Assembly (NCBI GenBank): GCA_963851025.1
Contig: CAWKOA010000021.1
Span: 52,785-116,784 of the forward strand
Length of the DNA: 64,000 nt
Direction of reading: 5' to 3'
Source: RYN-230 sp963851025
GTDB lineage: Bacteria; Actinomycetota; Actinomycetes; Streptosporangiales; Streptosporangiaceae
Shown here: positions 24,079 through 32,047 of the stretch, in pieces
Position numbering within the stretch: the stretch's first letter is position 1
How the letters are laid out: each line of letters begins with the position of its first letter
Position numbers and translations under genes: made by a program
Notes under the pieces: generated by a model
Told to the model about the DNA's origin: nothing
The model's input: only the letters and a program-made list of their open reading frames with translations
Databases searched by the model: none

Positions 24079-24830
24079 GCACCAGCACGGGCGCTCCCGC
24101 CGCGGGCACCGGGAACCCCGCCGGGACCTGGCCGGACCGCGTGGACGCCACCGACTGGGACGCGGTCCGGGCGGGCCTCGACGGGTACGGCTGCGGCCTG
24201 ACCGGGCCGCTGCTCAGCAGCGAGGAGGCGGCCGCGATCGCCGCCCTCTATCCCGACGGCACCCGGTTCCGGTCCACCGTCAACATGGCCCGGCACCGCT
24301 TCGGCGAGGGGGAGTACCGCTACTTCGCCCGGCCGTATCCGGAGGCCGTCACCGCGCTGAAGCAGGCCCTGTACCCGAGGCTGCTGCCGATCGCCCGCGA
24401 CTGGCAGGCCCGTCTCGGCCGCCCGGCGCCGTGGCCGGACCGGCTCGACGACTGGCTGGAGATGTGCCACGCCGCCGGGCAGACCAGGTCCACCGCGATC
24501 CTGCTCCGGTACCGGGCCGGGGACTGGAACGCCCTGCACCGTGACCTGTACGGCGACCTGGTGTTCCCGCTGCAGGTCGTGATCAACCTGAGCCACCCGG
24601 GCGACGATCACACCGGCGGCGAGTTCCTGCTCTACGAGCAGCGGCCGCGCGCCCAGTCCCGCGGCACGGCCACCCTCATCCCGCACGGGCACGGCCTGGT
24701 CTTCACCACCCGCGACCGCCCGGTCGAGTCCCGGCGCGGCTGGTCGGCCGCCCCGGTCCGGCACGGCGTGTCCGTGATCCGCTCCGGTGAGCGCTTCACC
24801 CTGGGCCTCGTCTTCCACGACGCCGCCTGA
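24075..24830 (+). CDS. 2OG-Fe(II) oxygenase
   Basis: A 251-residue non-haem iron dioxygenase from the ATG at 24075. The HxD iron motif is in NALHRDLYGDLVFPLQVVINLSHPGDDHTGGEF, and the distal His with the 2-oxoglutarate-binding Arg are in PVRHGVSVIRSGERFTLGLVFHDA. It is of the type annotated as prolyl-hydroxylase-like rather than a classical AlkB. Its place in an ogt/Ada-N operon suggests oxidative removal of alkyl lesions from nucleic acid, which is inference from context. It overlaps ogt (ATGA) and the Ada-N gene (TGATG). Confidence 0.85.
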   Translation: MSTSTGAPAAGTGNPAGTWPDRVDATDWDAVRAGLDGYGCGLTGPLLSSEEAAAIAALYPDGTRFRSTVNMARHRFGEGEYRYFARPYPEAVTALKQALYPRLLPIARDWQARLGRPAPWPDRLDDWLEMCHAAGQTRSTAILLRYRAGDWNALHRDLYGDLVFPLQVVINLSHPGDDHTGGEFLLYEQRPRAQSRGTATLIPHGHGLVFTTRDRPVESRRGWSAAPVRHGVSVIRSGERFTLGLVFHDAA

Positions 24831-25126
24831 TGGCCGTCGGGGCGGCCGCCGTCCCCCGGGTCTACACACTGCTGGGCGCGGACCGGCGCCCGTACCGCAG
24901 CCGGGTGCCCGGCCAGTTCGGCGGCCATCGCCGGACCCGGATCTACGGCCGTCTCGACTGCCCCTCAGCCCGGCGGGCCCTGGCCCGCGGTGGCTACCAG
25001 GCTCACCGCGTGTTCTTCGCCGACGAGCCGGCCGCGGTCGTGGCCGGGTACCGCCCCTGCGCCGTCTGCCTGCCCGGCGCCTACGCGGCCTGGAAGGCGC
25101 GGGCTCAGCGGCGCGGCGCGAAGTAG
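24830..25126 (+). CDS. Ada metal-binding-domain protein
   Basis: A 98-residue protein matching only the zinc-binding methyl-phosphotriester domain of Ada: FGGHRRTRIYGRLDCPSARRALARGGYQAHRVFFADEPAAVVAGYRPCAVCLPGAYAAWK. The Cys ligands in DCPSA and PCAVC match the Ada C4 site, one of which is the methyl acceptor; the remaining ligand positions are less clear. In Ada this domain senses alkylation and activates transcription. Detached from its AraC domain, it could signal to the operon's sigma factor. Its 3' end overlaps the convergent YnfA gene by 22 bases. Confidence 0.75.
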   Translation: MAVGAAAVPRVYTLLGADRRPYRSRVPGQFGGHRRTRIYGRLDCPSARRALARGGYQAHRVFFADEPAAVVAGYRPCAVCLPGAYAAWKARAQRRGAK

Positions 25127-25437
25127 ATGATCGCCACGCCGGCCAGGACCACCGCGGCCCCGGCCCAGTCGAAGCGGTCCGGGCGGCTCTTGTCCACCCC
25201 CCAGCCCCACAGCAGCGACGCGACCACGAACACGCCGCCGTAGGCCGCGTAGATCCGGCCGAAGTCCGCGCTCTTCTGCAGAGTCGGGATGACCCCGTAG
25301 ACCACGAGGATGGCCGCACCCAGGATGCCGACGATGACCGGCGCCCCGTCCCGCAGCCAGCGCCAGACGAGGTACCCGCCGCCGATTTCCGCCAGGCCAG
25401 CGGCGATGAACAAGGCAACCGAGCGTGCAACAGCCAT
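25105..25437 (-). CDS. YnfA/UPF0060 family membrane protein
   Basis: A 110-residue, four-helix inner-membrane protein from the ATG at 25437. SVALFIAAGLAEIGGGYLVWRWLRDG, the Tyr-rich TLQKSADFGRIYAAYGGVFVVASLLWGWGVD and FDWAGAAVVLAGVAIIYFAPR are the standard UPF0060 sequence, of normal length. It is distantly related to small multidrug-resistance transporters; the function is not settled. Confidence 0.93.
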   Translation of the reverse strand: MAVARSVALFIAAGLAEIGGGYLVWRWLRDGAPVIVGILGAAILVVYGVIPTLQKSADFGRIYAAYGGVFVVASLLWGWGVDKSRPDRFDWAGAAVVLAGVAIIYFAPRR

Positions 25438-25575
25438 GCGCTGATTCTGGCCCGTCGCCTGTCGCTGGTACGAGCCGGTCTGCGACGATCGGCTCGACGC
25501 CCCCGGCGCACCTGTTCCGCGAGGCCCGCCCCGACCCCGAACACCCCTGTTTTTCCTAACGAACTGGACGCGTAA

Positions 25576-26055
25576 ATGACTCCGAGTACTGCGCCACACG
25601 CCGTGGTCCGGGTGGAACGCCTCATCCCGGCTCCTCCCGGCCAGGTCTACCGGGCCTGGCTGGAGCCCGAGCTGCTGCGGCTCTGGATGGCCCCGGGTGG
25701 CATGACCATGGCCCGGGCCGAGGTGGAGGAGTGGCCCGGCGGCAGTTACCGGATCTGGCAGGAGGAGGGCGGCCGCGACGCCGGCGGCTTCGAGGCTGAG
25801 CTGCTCGAGCTGGTGCCGGGCGAGCGCCTGGTGTTCCGCTGGGGGTTCGTCGGCCCGGAGCGCACCGAAGGCCCGGTCTTCGACTCGCGGCTGACCGTCA
25901 CGTTCGGCGCCGAGCCTGACGGCGGCACCCTGCTCACCGTGGTTCACGAGGAGCTCAGCGAGCTCGCCGCGGCCATGCCCTCGGTCGCGGAAAACGTCGG
26001 CCCGGGCTGGGAATCCGCGCTCGGCAAGCTGGCCGCGCTCCCCCCGGCGGCCTAA
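25576..26055 (+). CDS. SRPBCC/AHSA1-domain protein
   Basis: A 159-residue START-like protein: VVRVERLIPAPPGQVYRAWLEPELLRLWMAPGGMTMARAEVE, EWPGGSYRIWQEEGG and the C-terminal helix PSVAENVGPGWESALGKLAAL. It is close in layout to the paralogue at 17606 and probably binds a small hydrophobic ligand. Its frame continues, after the TAA, into the transporter remnant at 26056. Confidence 0.88.
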   Translation: MTPSTAPHAVVRVERLIPAPPGQVYRAWLEPELLRLWMAPGGMTMARAEVEEWPGGSYRIWQEEGGRDAGGFEAELLELVPGERLVFRWGFVGPERTEGPVFDSRLTVTFGAEPDGGTLLTVVHEELSELAAAMPSVAENVGPGWESALGKLAALPPAA

Positions 26056-26158
26056 GGCGAGACAGTCGCGACCGGCTACGCCATGTTCTTCGGCGGCCTG
26101 CTGATGCTCGGTGCCCGGCTCGGGGACCGCTACGGCCACCGGCGCACGACCGCGTGGC
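26056..26158 (+). pseudogene. Remnant of an MFS transporter gene
   Basis: Directly after the SRPBCC stop, in the same frame, the DNA reads ATGYAMFFGGLLMLGARLGD followed by RYGHRRTTAW. This is the end of helix 2 and loop 2-3 of drug/proton antiporters (the GRLGDRYGRR motif). No start, no other helices and no further MFS sequence are present. It is therefore a fragment left by deletion, cut off at the end of the TspO gene. Confidence 0.6.
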
Positions 26159-26638
26159 TCAGCGGCCGCGGCTGTCCCGGTTGACGGCGGCGATCCGGGC
26201 GTTCAGGCCCAGGGCGAAGGCATTCCAGCCCAGGTAGGGCACCAGCGCGACGGCCGCCTTCCGGTCCGCCCGGGCCACCTCCCTGGTCAGGATGATCGTG
26301 GACACCTCCAGGACGCCGATGACCGCCACCCCGAGGGCCGGCCGGTGCCCGCGGAAGAACACCCACGGCCACGCCGCGTTCAGGGCCAGGTTCACGCCGA
26401 GCGCCACCGCCAGGCGGCGGCGGCCGGCCCGGCCCGCCCGGGTCCAGGCCCGCCCGGTGGCCCCGGCGGTCAGCGTGTAGAGCACGGTCCAGACCTGGCC
26501 GATGACCGGCCCGGGCGGCTGCCACGCGGGCAGGTCGAGTGACTGGTACCAGGAACTGTCCACGTCGGTCGCGGCGCTGCCTGCCACCGCGGCGGCGGCG
26601 GTGGCAGCCCCGGTGGCCAGGTAAGTTTTGGCGGCCAT
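26159..26638 (-). CDS. TspO/MBR-family membrane protein
   Basis: A 159-residue, five-helix tryptophan-rich sensory protein, from the ATG at 26638. The diagnostic SLDLPAWQPPGPVIGQVWTVLYTLTAGATGRAW and ALNAAWPWVFFRGHRPALG are present. Homologues bind porphyrins and cholesterol-like ligands. Its 3' end abuts the MFS remnant. Confidence 0.92.
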   Translation of the reverse strand: MAAKTYLATGAATAAAAVAGSAATDVDSSWYQSLDLPAWQPPGPVIGQVWTVLYTLTAGATGRAWTRAGRAGRRRLAVALGVNLALNAAWPWVFFRGHRPALGVAVIGVLEVSTIILTREVARADRKAAVALVPYLGWNAFALGLNARIAAVNRDSRGR

Positions 26639-26706
26639 GGCCTGAGACCTGCCCGCTGCCCGGCCGGCCAACCACGCGCTTCCGGTCCCTGCGGCAGGAT
26701 GCTGTC

Positions 26707-27228
26707 ATGGACGATCCGATCGCGTTGCGGCCCGTCGAAGAGCACGATCTGGCCCTCCTGGGTGTCCTGGCCGGGGGCGACCCGGCCCAGGCGGGGGAGT
26801 TCTCCTGGTACGGCTGGAGCGACCGCAGCCGGTGGCAGCGCCGGTGGGCGGAGAACGGCCTGCTCGGCGACGACGGCGGGACCCTCATGGTGGTCCGCGG
26901 CCAGGAACGGCTGGGCATCATGAACTGGCGGCGCAAGACCCCCACCCCGACCGCGTACTGCTGGGAGATCGGCATCGCGCTGCTCCCCGAGGCCCGGGGT
27001 CACGGGTACGGCACCGAGGCGCACCGGCTGCTGGTGCGCTACCTGTTCGCGCACACCCCGGTGCACCGGATCGAGGCGGCCACCGAGGCGGGCAACGTGG
27101 CCGAGCAGCGGGCCCTGGAGAAGGCCGGGTTCACCCGGGAAGGCCTGCTGCGCGGCATCGGCTGGCGGGACGGTGCCTGGCGGGACGGGATCTGGTTCAG
27201 CGTGCTGCGCACCGACGTGGCGGACTGA
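26707..27228 (+). CDS. GNAT acetyltransferase
   Basis: A 173-residue RimJ/RimL-type N-acetyltransferase: IALRPVEEHDLALLGVLAGG, then the acetyl-CoA motif IGIALLPEARGHGYGTEAHRLLVRYLF and the C-terminal HRIEAATEAGNVAEQRALEKAGFTREGLLRGIGWRDGAWRDGIWFSVLR. The substrate could be a protein N-terminus or an aminoglycoside-like molecule. Divergent from tspO. Tandem 16-bp repeats follow its stop. Confidence 0.9.
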   Translation: MDDPIALRPVEEHDLALLGVLAGGDPAQAGEFSWYGWSDRSRWQRRWAENGLLGDDGGTLMVVRGQERLGIMNWRRKTPTPTAYCWEIGIALLPEARGHGYGTEAHRLLVRYLFAHTPVHRIEAATEAGNVAEQRALEKAGFTREGLLRGIGWRDGAWRDGIWFSVLRTDVAD

Positions 27229-27251
27229 CCCGCCCGGAGGCCACCCCGGGA

Positions 27252-27299
27252 GCCAGCGCCCCCGGGGGCCAGCGCCCCCGGCAGCCAGCGCCCCCGGGA
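27252..27299. repeat. Three 16-bp tandem units after GNAT gene
   Basis: GCCAGCGCCCCCGGGG, GCCAGCGCCCCCGGCA and GCCAGCGCCCCCGGGA are consecutive. They lie 24 bases past the GNAT stop; no hairpin of note. Confidence 0.75.
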
Positions 27300-27377
27300 G
27301 CCGGTATCTCCGGTGACACGCCGCCACCTGGGTTGACCCGGCGGGCCGGGGCGCGTGACCCAGTAGGCTGACGCCCC

Positions 27378-28067
27378 GTGGTGACTGGGACATACCGGGA
27401 CCTGTTCGTGGCTATCGCCGGGTCGGCGGGCGCGCTCACCGGCCTGCTGTTCGTAGCCCTCTCGGTGGCTCCCCGGCCGCGCGCGGGGCAGCGTCCGGAC
27501 ATCATCCGGCAGGTCCGTGCGGCGGCGGCGCTGATCGCGTTCACCAACGCCTTGGCGGTCTCCCTCTTCGGCCTGGTGCCGGGGAACGAGATCGGCTATC
27601 CGGCGGCCGCGTTCGCGGTCGGTGGCATCCTGTTCACCCTCGGCGGGGTGCGGTCCATCCTGGCCGACCCCGTGGCGCGCGGACAGATCCAGGGGCAGCT
27701 CGGGCTGATCGTGCTGCTGCTGGCGGCCTTTGGCGTCGAGATCGTGTCGGGCATCCTGTCGATCGCGCACCCGCACAGCCACGGGCCGATCGACGCGATC
27801 GGCAACGTCCTGGCCGGCTCCCTGCTCATCGGCGTCGCCCGGTCCTGGGAACTCGTGGGTGACCGCGACACCGGCATCACGGCCTCCATCGCCGCGCTGG
27901 CCGGGCGGGAGCGCCACCTCGGGGGCTCCGTGGCCGGCCCGGCCGATGTCCCGCCCGAGGACTCCGCTGACCCCCGCGACGGCGCTGGCCCGGGAAACGC
28001 GGCCGGCCCACGCGACGCGGCCCCGGGGGAAGCGGCTAGCCCGCCCGGCGCGGACCCCAGCCCTTGA
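27378..28067 (+). CDS. Hypothetical four-helix membrane protein
   Basis: A 229-residue protein starting at tandem GTG codons (27378/27381). Residues 8-30 (LFVAIAGSAGALTGLLFVALSVAP) form the first helix; further helices are at about 48-68, 75-95, 110-130 and possibly 140-160. The C-terminal 60 residues are a low-complexity tail (DPRDGAGPGNAAGPRDA). The fold resembles common uncharacterised actinobacterial membrane proteins. Its 3' end overlaps the convergent CtaG-like gene by 32 bases. Confidence 0.7.
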   Translation: MVTGTYRDLFVAIAGSAGALTGLLFVALSVAPRPRAGQRPDIIRQVRAAAALIAFTNALAVSLFGLVPGNEIGYPAAAFAVGGILFTLGGVRSILADPVARGQIQGQLGLIVLLLAAFGVEIVSGILSIAHPHSHGPIDAIGNVLAGSLLIGVARSWELVGDRDTGITASIAALAGRERHLGGSVAGPADVPPEDSADPRDGAGPGNAAGPRDAAPGEAASPPGADPSP

Positions 28068-28842
28068 CCGCGGGCAGCGCCGCGGTGCCGGTCACCCGCT
28101 CCATCTCGGCCTCCACGTTGTCGCCGTCGTGCAGCCAGCGGTGCGCCGCCGTGAAGATGACCGGCATGAAGCACACCGCGGCGGCCACCCACAGCACCGC
28201 GGTCGCGAGCTCCTGGTCGGCGACCGCGCTCAGCGGGCCGCCGGGGTGATAGCGGTAGGCGTGGAACACGCCGTGCGTGGCCATCCCCAGGATGTAGGCG
28301 ATGATCCAGATCAGCCACATGGCGAACGCCGCGATGACGGCCAGGTGCAGGCCGTTGCGACCGCGCGGCTGCAGCGGGGGTGACGGCACCAGCTCCAGCC
28401 ACAGGGCCACCCCGGTGATCAGCAGGCTGGCCAGCTCGGCCGCGGCGAGGCCCGGGTGCCGGGCCACCGCGTCGATGACCGGGGGCAGCCGCCAGGCCAC
28501 CGCCAGCGCCGCGAACGCGGCCAGGAACCCGGCCGACCGCATGAACGACGGGTGGCGTTCGCGGGCCCGGGCCAGACGGCTGGCTGTCCCGCCCAGCCCC
28601 AGCCGCCGCCAGGGGGCGCCGAGCACCAGCAGGCCGGGGATCACCATGGCGAAACAGGCGAACTGGATCGTCTCGGCCAGGACGTATCGCCCGGCCAGCG
28701 AGCTGACCGGCGGGATCAGGCAGGCCACCGCCACGGCCAGGGCCGCGGCTGCCAGCCACCCCCGGGTCCCGGGCCAGGTCGAGCCGCCCCGCCCGGCCAG
28801 GTCTCCGGCGGCAAGCTCTGTCGCGTCGTCCACCGTCCTCAC
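28036..28842 (-). CDS. CtaG-like cytochrome c oxidase assembly membrane protein
   Basis: A 268-residue protein with about seven membrane helices. ETIQFACFAMVIPGLLVLGAPWRRLGL matches the caa3-type CtaG family (Pfam caa3_CtaG), and conserved His residues sit in EERHPSF-like, MATHGVFHAYRY and FTAAHRWLHDGDN contexts, suited to copper handling. In Bacillus, CtaG supports caa3 oxidase formation. No oxidase subunit genes lie here. The tail is charged and cytoplasmic. Confidence 0.82.
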   Translation of the reverse strand: MRTVDDATELAAGDLAGRGGSTWPGTRGWLAAAALAVAVACLIPPVSSLAGRYVLAETIQFACFAMVIPGLLVLGAPWRRLGLGGTASRLARARERHPSFMRSAGFLAAFAALAVAWRLPPVIDAVARHPGLAAAELASLLITGVALWLELVPSPPLQPRGRNGLHLAVIAAFAMWLIWIIAYILGMATHGVFHAYRYHPGGPLSAVADQELATAVLWVAAAVCFMPVIFTAAHRWLHDGDNVEAEMERVTGTAALPAVKGWGPRRAG

Positions 28843-28865
28843 CTCCTGCCGCCCTCACCAGCCGC

Positions 28866-29356
28866 GTGGTCACGCCGCGTAGGCCATCACGCCGCGTAGG
28901 CCATCCTGCCGCGCCCCGGCGCCCGCCGCGTGGTCATGATGGTGCGCAGACCATACTGCCGCGGCCCGGAACCTGGCCACGTGGTCGCGATGCGGGGACC
29001 ATTCTGCCGCGCGCCGCCCGGCGGTATGGTCACGATGCGCACACGATCCTGCCGCCCGCGGCGCCCGGCACGCGGTCACGCTGGTGCGCAGACCATCCTG
29101 CCGCGCGCCGCCCGGCCGTATGGTCACGATGCTCACACACCATCCTGCCGCCCGCGGCGCCCGGCCAGGTGATCATGCTGGTGCGCGGGCCATCGTGCCC
29201 CTCCTCCCGGCGGCCGGCCACACGATCACGATGGGCGCACCATCATGCCGCCCCGGCGCCGGCCAGGCTGGTGCGCAGGTCATCCTGCCGCGCGCGCCAG
29301 CGCCCGGCTACGTGTTCACGATGCGTACATCATCCTGCCGCCCCGGCGCCCGGCCA
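28866..29356. repeat. Array of about ten degenerate 44-53-bp repeats
   Basis: Successive units begin near 28866, 28930, 28981, 29027, 29074, 29121, 29169, 29222, 29267 and 29311. The shared core is GGTCACGATG, then a GCGCAnACCAT-like block, CATCCTGCCGC, and a GC run ending in GCCCGGCCA. Two spacer types, GATGCGCACAC and CTGGTGCGCAGAC, tend to alternate. Units are imperfect and spacing varies, so this is not a CRISPR. Long frames across it translate the repeat on both strands and I do not call them as genes. An AT-rich tract follows. Confidence 0.75.
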
Positions 29357-29679
29357 CGGGGAGGGGGAGGATAGCAAATTTTTTTGTCCAAAAATAGGAC
29401 TTTCGGCCCTGACCTTTATAGCTCTTGCCTGATTGACTGTTTCCCGATGGCTACGGACCCGGGCGGCCCCCGGTTCCGGGGCCACTCGGGGGGCGGAGGG
29501 CTCCGTGGGCCGGGCTGGGGAGGCGCACGGAGCCCTCACACCCGTCCGGGGGGCACCGCGCCGCGCCAGCGGCCTGGCCCCGCTACTCGTGTGCCCGTGG
29601 CGTCCCGGGTGCGGATGACGGTCCTCGTTGCGGAAAATGGGACCTGCGCCCGGGCCGGCGGGCTGCCGGGCGGCTCAGC
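29357..29679. other. Intergenic stretch after the repeat array
   Basis: It begins with an unusual AT-rich run near 29375-29400 that contains the 6-2-6 inverted repeat TTTTTG-TC-CAAAAA (29382-29395). The remaining 280 bases show no supported gene and no further array units. Confidence 0.6.
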
Positions 29680-30459
29680 TCAGCCATGGTCGCCGAACCA
29701 GTGCGCCAGCAGCGCAAACGTCCGCGGGGCCGCGCCATGCAAGCGGGCCGGGATGCTCATCCAGCGCGGCACGTAGACCAGCTGGCGGTCGTGCTCGAGC
29801 GCGGACATGATCGCCTCGGCGGCCCGCTCGGCCGGGAGCGGCTCCGGCTTCCTGCGCCCGTAGGGGCGGCCGCGGCGCTCGAAGAACGGGGTGTTGATCA
29901 CGCCGGGCACGATCACCGAAACGCCCACACCGGAGCCTTCCAGCTCGTGGGCGAGGCTTTCGGCGAAGTTGCCCAGGCCCGCCTTGGCCGCGGAATACAC
30001 CGCCTCGTCCCGGACCGAGGTCGCACCCACGATCGACGAGACGAACACGATCCGGCCGCTGCCCCGCGCGGTCATCCGGGGCAGCAGCCGCCGGGTCAGC
30101 TCGATCGGCGCGGCCAGGTTGACGGCCAGGATCTCGGCGATCTTGTCGCTGGTCATCTCGCCGACCGGGCCGCACCAGCCGACGCCCGCGTTGTTGATCA
30201 GGATGTCGATGCCGTGCGCGCTGGCGTCCTCGGCCGCCATCTGGAGCGCCGCGTCGGCCAGCTCGGCCGGGCCCTGCGGCTCGGCCAGGTCGGCTTTGAG
30301 GGCCAGGGCGCCCGTGTCGCGGGCCACCGCGTCCAGCCGGGCCGGGTCCCGCCCGGCGATCATCAGCCGGGCTCCGGCCCTGGCCAGCACGCGTGCCGTA
30401 GCGGCGCCGATACCCGACGATCCGCCGGTCACGAGCGTCACTGCGCCACGGAGCCGCAT
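29680..30459 (-). CDS. SDR-family NAD(P)-dependent oxidoreductase
   Basis: A 259-residue classical short-chain dehydrogenase. The cofactor motif is TGGSSGIG (residues 11-18), followed by DILINNAGVGW, catalytic Ser in VFVSSIVGA and YSAAKAGLGNF with the Tyr-Lys pair. ArgX in AGRDPARL suggests NADP(H). The C-terminal tail (RWMSIPARLHGAAPRTFALLAHWFG) may contact the membrane. Substrate unknown. Confidence 0.92.
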   Translation of the reverse strand: MRLRGAVTLVTGGSSGIGAATARVLARAGARLMIAGRDPARLDAVARDTGALALKADLAEPQGPAELADAALQMAAEDASAHGIDILINNAGVGWCGPVGEMTSDKIAEILAVNLAAPIELTRRLLPRMTARGSGRIVFVSSIVGATSVRDEAVYSAAKAGLGNFAESLAHELEGSGVGVSVIVPGVINTPFFERRGRPYGRRKPEPLPAERAAEAIMSALEHDRQLVYVPRWMSIPARLHGAAPRTFALLAHWFGDHG

Positions 30460-30566
30460 CCCGCTACCGTCTCATGTCGCCTCTGGCCGGCCGCATACTG
30501 CCCTGCCCCTGCCGCGGGGCGCACGCGGCAGGGATCTTGCAGGTGAGTGCGGTATCCGGGCTGGTT

Positions 30567-30980
30567 TCAGGCTGGTGCGGCGGCCTGGGCCGAGGCTACC
30601 GGCGTGGCGGCGTCGGCCCAGACCCGCACGATGTCGCGCATCGACAGGAGCCCGATGACCTCCTGGCCCTCGATCACCACGAGGTGCCGGAAGCCGGACC
30701 GCACCATGGTCTCCGCGGCCTGCTGCAGGGTCCACTCGGGCGACGCGAACACCACGTCCGTGGTGCGGTGCTCCGCGGCCAGCTCACCGTCCGGATTCTG
30801 CCCCGCGCCTATGGAGTCCAGGATGTCGCGCTCGGTCAGGATGCCGATTCCCCCGTGCTGGTCGTCGCTCACCACGGCCGCGCCCACCCGGCGGGCGGAC
30901 ATGAGGCGCGCTGCCTCGCGGAGGGTATGCGCGGGCCCGATGGTGAGCACCAGACTGGTCATGCCGTCTCGCACCTTCAC
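30567..30980 (-). CDS. Two-CBS-domain protein (second)
   Basis: A 137-residue Bateman module: MKVRDGMTSLVLTIGPAHTLREAARLMSARRVGAAVVSDD with GGIGILTERDIL for CBS1 and WTLQQAAETMVRSGFRHLVVIEGQEVIGLLSMRDIVRVW for CBS2. It is shorter than, but akin to, the protein at 2406. It probably binds adenine nucleotides; target unknown. GTG start at 30980. Confidence 0.86.
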   Translation of the reverse strand: MKVRDGMTSLVLTIGPAHTLREAARLMSARRVGAAVVSDDQHGGIGILTERDILDSIGAGQNPDGELAAEHRTTDVVFASPEWTLQQAAETMVRSGFRHLVVIEGQEVIGLLSMRDIVRVWADAATPVASAQAAAPA

Positions 30981-31182
30981 GATCGATCACTCCCCGGGCT
31001 GTGTCCGAGGCATCACGACCCGCCCGGCCCGGGCTGCTGACCAGGCCGGCCAGGGTGTTCCGCCTCGTTGCGGATGCGCTTGTGCCTTTGTGACGTACTA
31101 GTCCCTCCAGCATCCGCGCATGCCCGCGCCAGGGCAAGGCCTTATCCCAGGCTGATCCGGCTAGGCATTTGTGCACATCAGG

Positions 31183-31974
31183 TCATGTTCCGGGGCTAGC
31201 CAGGCGGTCGAGCACCTCCTGGTGCAGCCGCGCGTTGGTGCAGACCACGCTGCCGCCGTCCGGGGTCGCGTTGCCGCCCAGGTCAGTGAAGACGCCGCCG
31301 GCCTCCTCCACGATGATCTGCAGCGCCGCGATGTCCCACAGGGACACGTCGGGCTCGGCCGAGATGTCCACCGCCCCCTCGGCGACCAGCACGTGGGACC
31401 AGAAATCGCCGTACGCGCGGGTCCGCCACACCGACCGGGCCAGGTCGAGGAAGCCGGGCAGCACGCCCTTCTCCTCCCAGCCGGTCAGGCTGGAGTAGGA
31501 GAACGAGGCGTCCTCCATCCGGGCCACGTCCGAGACCCGGCAGCGGGTCGCCTTGGTCAGGCTCTTGCCGGTCCAGGCGCCGTTGTCGCTGGCTGCCCAC
31601 CAGCGGCGGCCCAGCGCGGGCGCGGAGACCACGCCCATCACCACCTGGTCCCCGTCCATCAGGCCGATCAGCGTGGCCCACACCGGGACGCCCCGGACGT
31701 AGTTCTTGGTGCCGTCGATGGGGTCGATCACCCAGCACCGGGGCCCGCCGCCGTCCCGGCCGAATTCCTCGCCCAGCACCGCGTCCCGCGGACGGGACCG
31801 GCGCAGCACGTTGCGCAGTGACTCCTCGGCCGCCTTGTCTGCGTCGGTGACCGGGGTCAGGTCGGGCTTGGACTCCACCCGCAGGTCCAGGGCCCGGAAG
31901 CGGCGCGTGGTGATGTCGTCGGCCGCGTCGGCGAGGACGTGGGCGAAACGCAGGTCATCGTCGTATCCGGCCAT
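31183..31974 (-). CDS. hisN: Histidinol-phosphatase, inositol monophosphatase family
   Basis: A 263-residue IMPase-fold enzyme from the ATG at 31974. Metal sites are visible: the GEEFG Glu, then CWVIDPIDGTKNYVRGVPVWATLIGL (DPxDGT) and the distal Asp in SLWDIAALQIIVEEAGG. Actinobacterial members near aroA/rsgA are HisN, which removes phosphate from histidinol phosphate; inositol monophosphate is the alternative. It diverges from the aldo/keto reductase. Confidence 0.9.
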   Translation of the reverse strand: MAGYDDDLRFAHVLADAADDITTRRFRALDLRVESKPDLTPVTDADKAAEESLRNVLRRSRPRDAVLGEEFGRDGGGPRCWVIDPIDGTKNYVRGVPVWATLIGLMDGDQVVMGVVSAPALGRRWWAASDNGAWTGKSLTKATRCRVSDVARMEDASFSYSSLTGWEEKGVLPGFLDLARSVWRTRAYGDFWSHVLVAEGAVDISAEPDVSLWDIAALQIIVEEAGGVFTDLGGNATPDGGSVVCTNARLHQEVLDRLASPGT

Positions 31975-32047
31975 GGCGCGAAACGGTATCGGATCGCGGC
32001 CGCTGCGGCCATCCACGGTGCGTCCGGGCCTGCCGTAGCGTGACGCC

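Noticed and set aside
28866..29356. CRISPR array
   Set aside because: Units are imperfect, the spacing varies, spacers are not unique and no cas gene is in the window.
28866..29432. Long plus-strand frame across the repeat array (repetitive HDAHTILPPAAPG-like peptide), and minus-strand equivalents
   Set aside because: The peptide repeat is just the DNA repeat translated; there is no ribosome site, and frames are open on both strands because of base composition.
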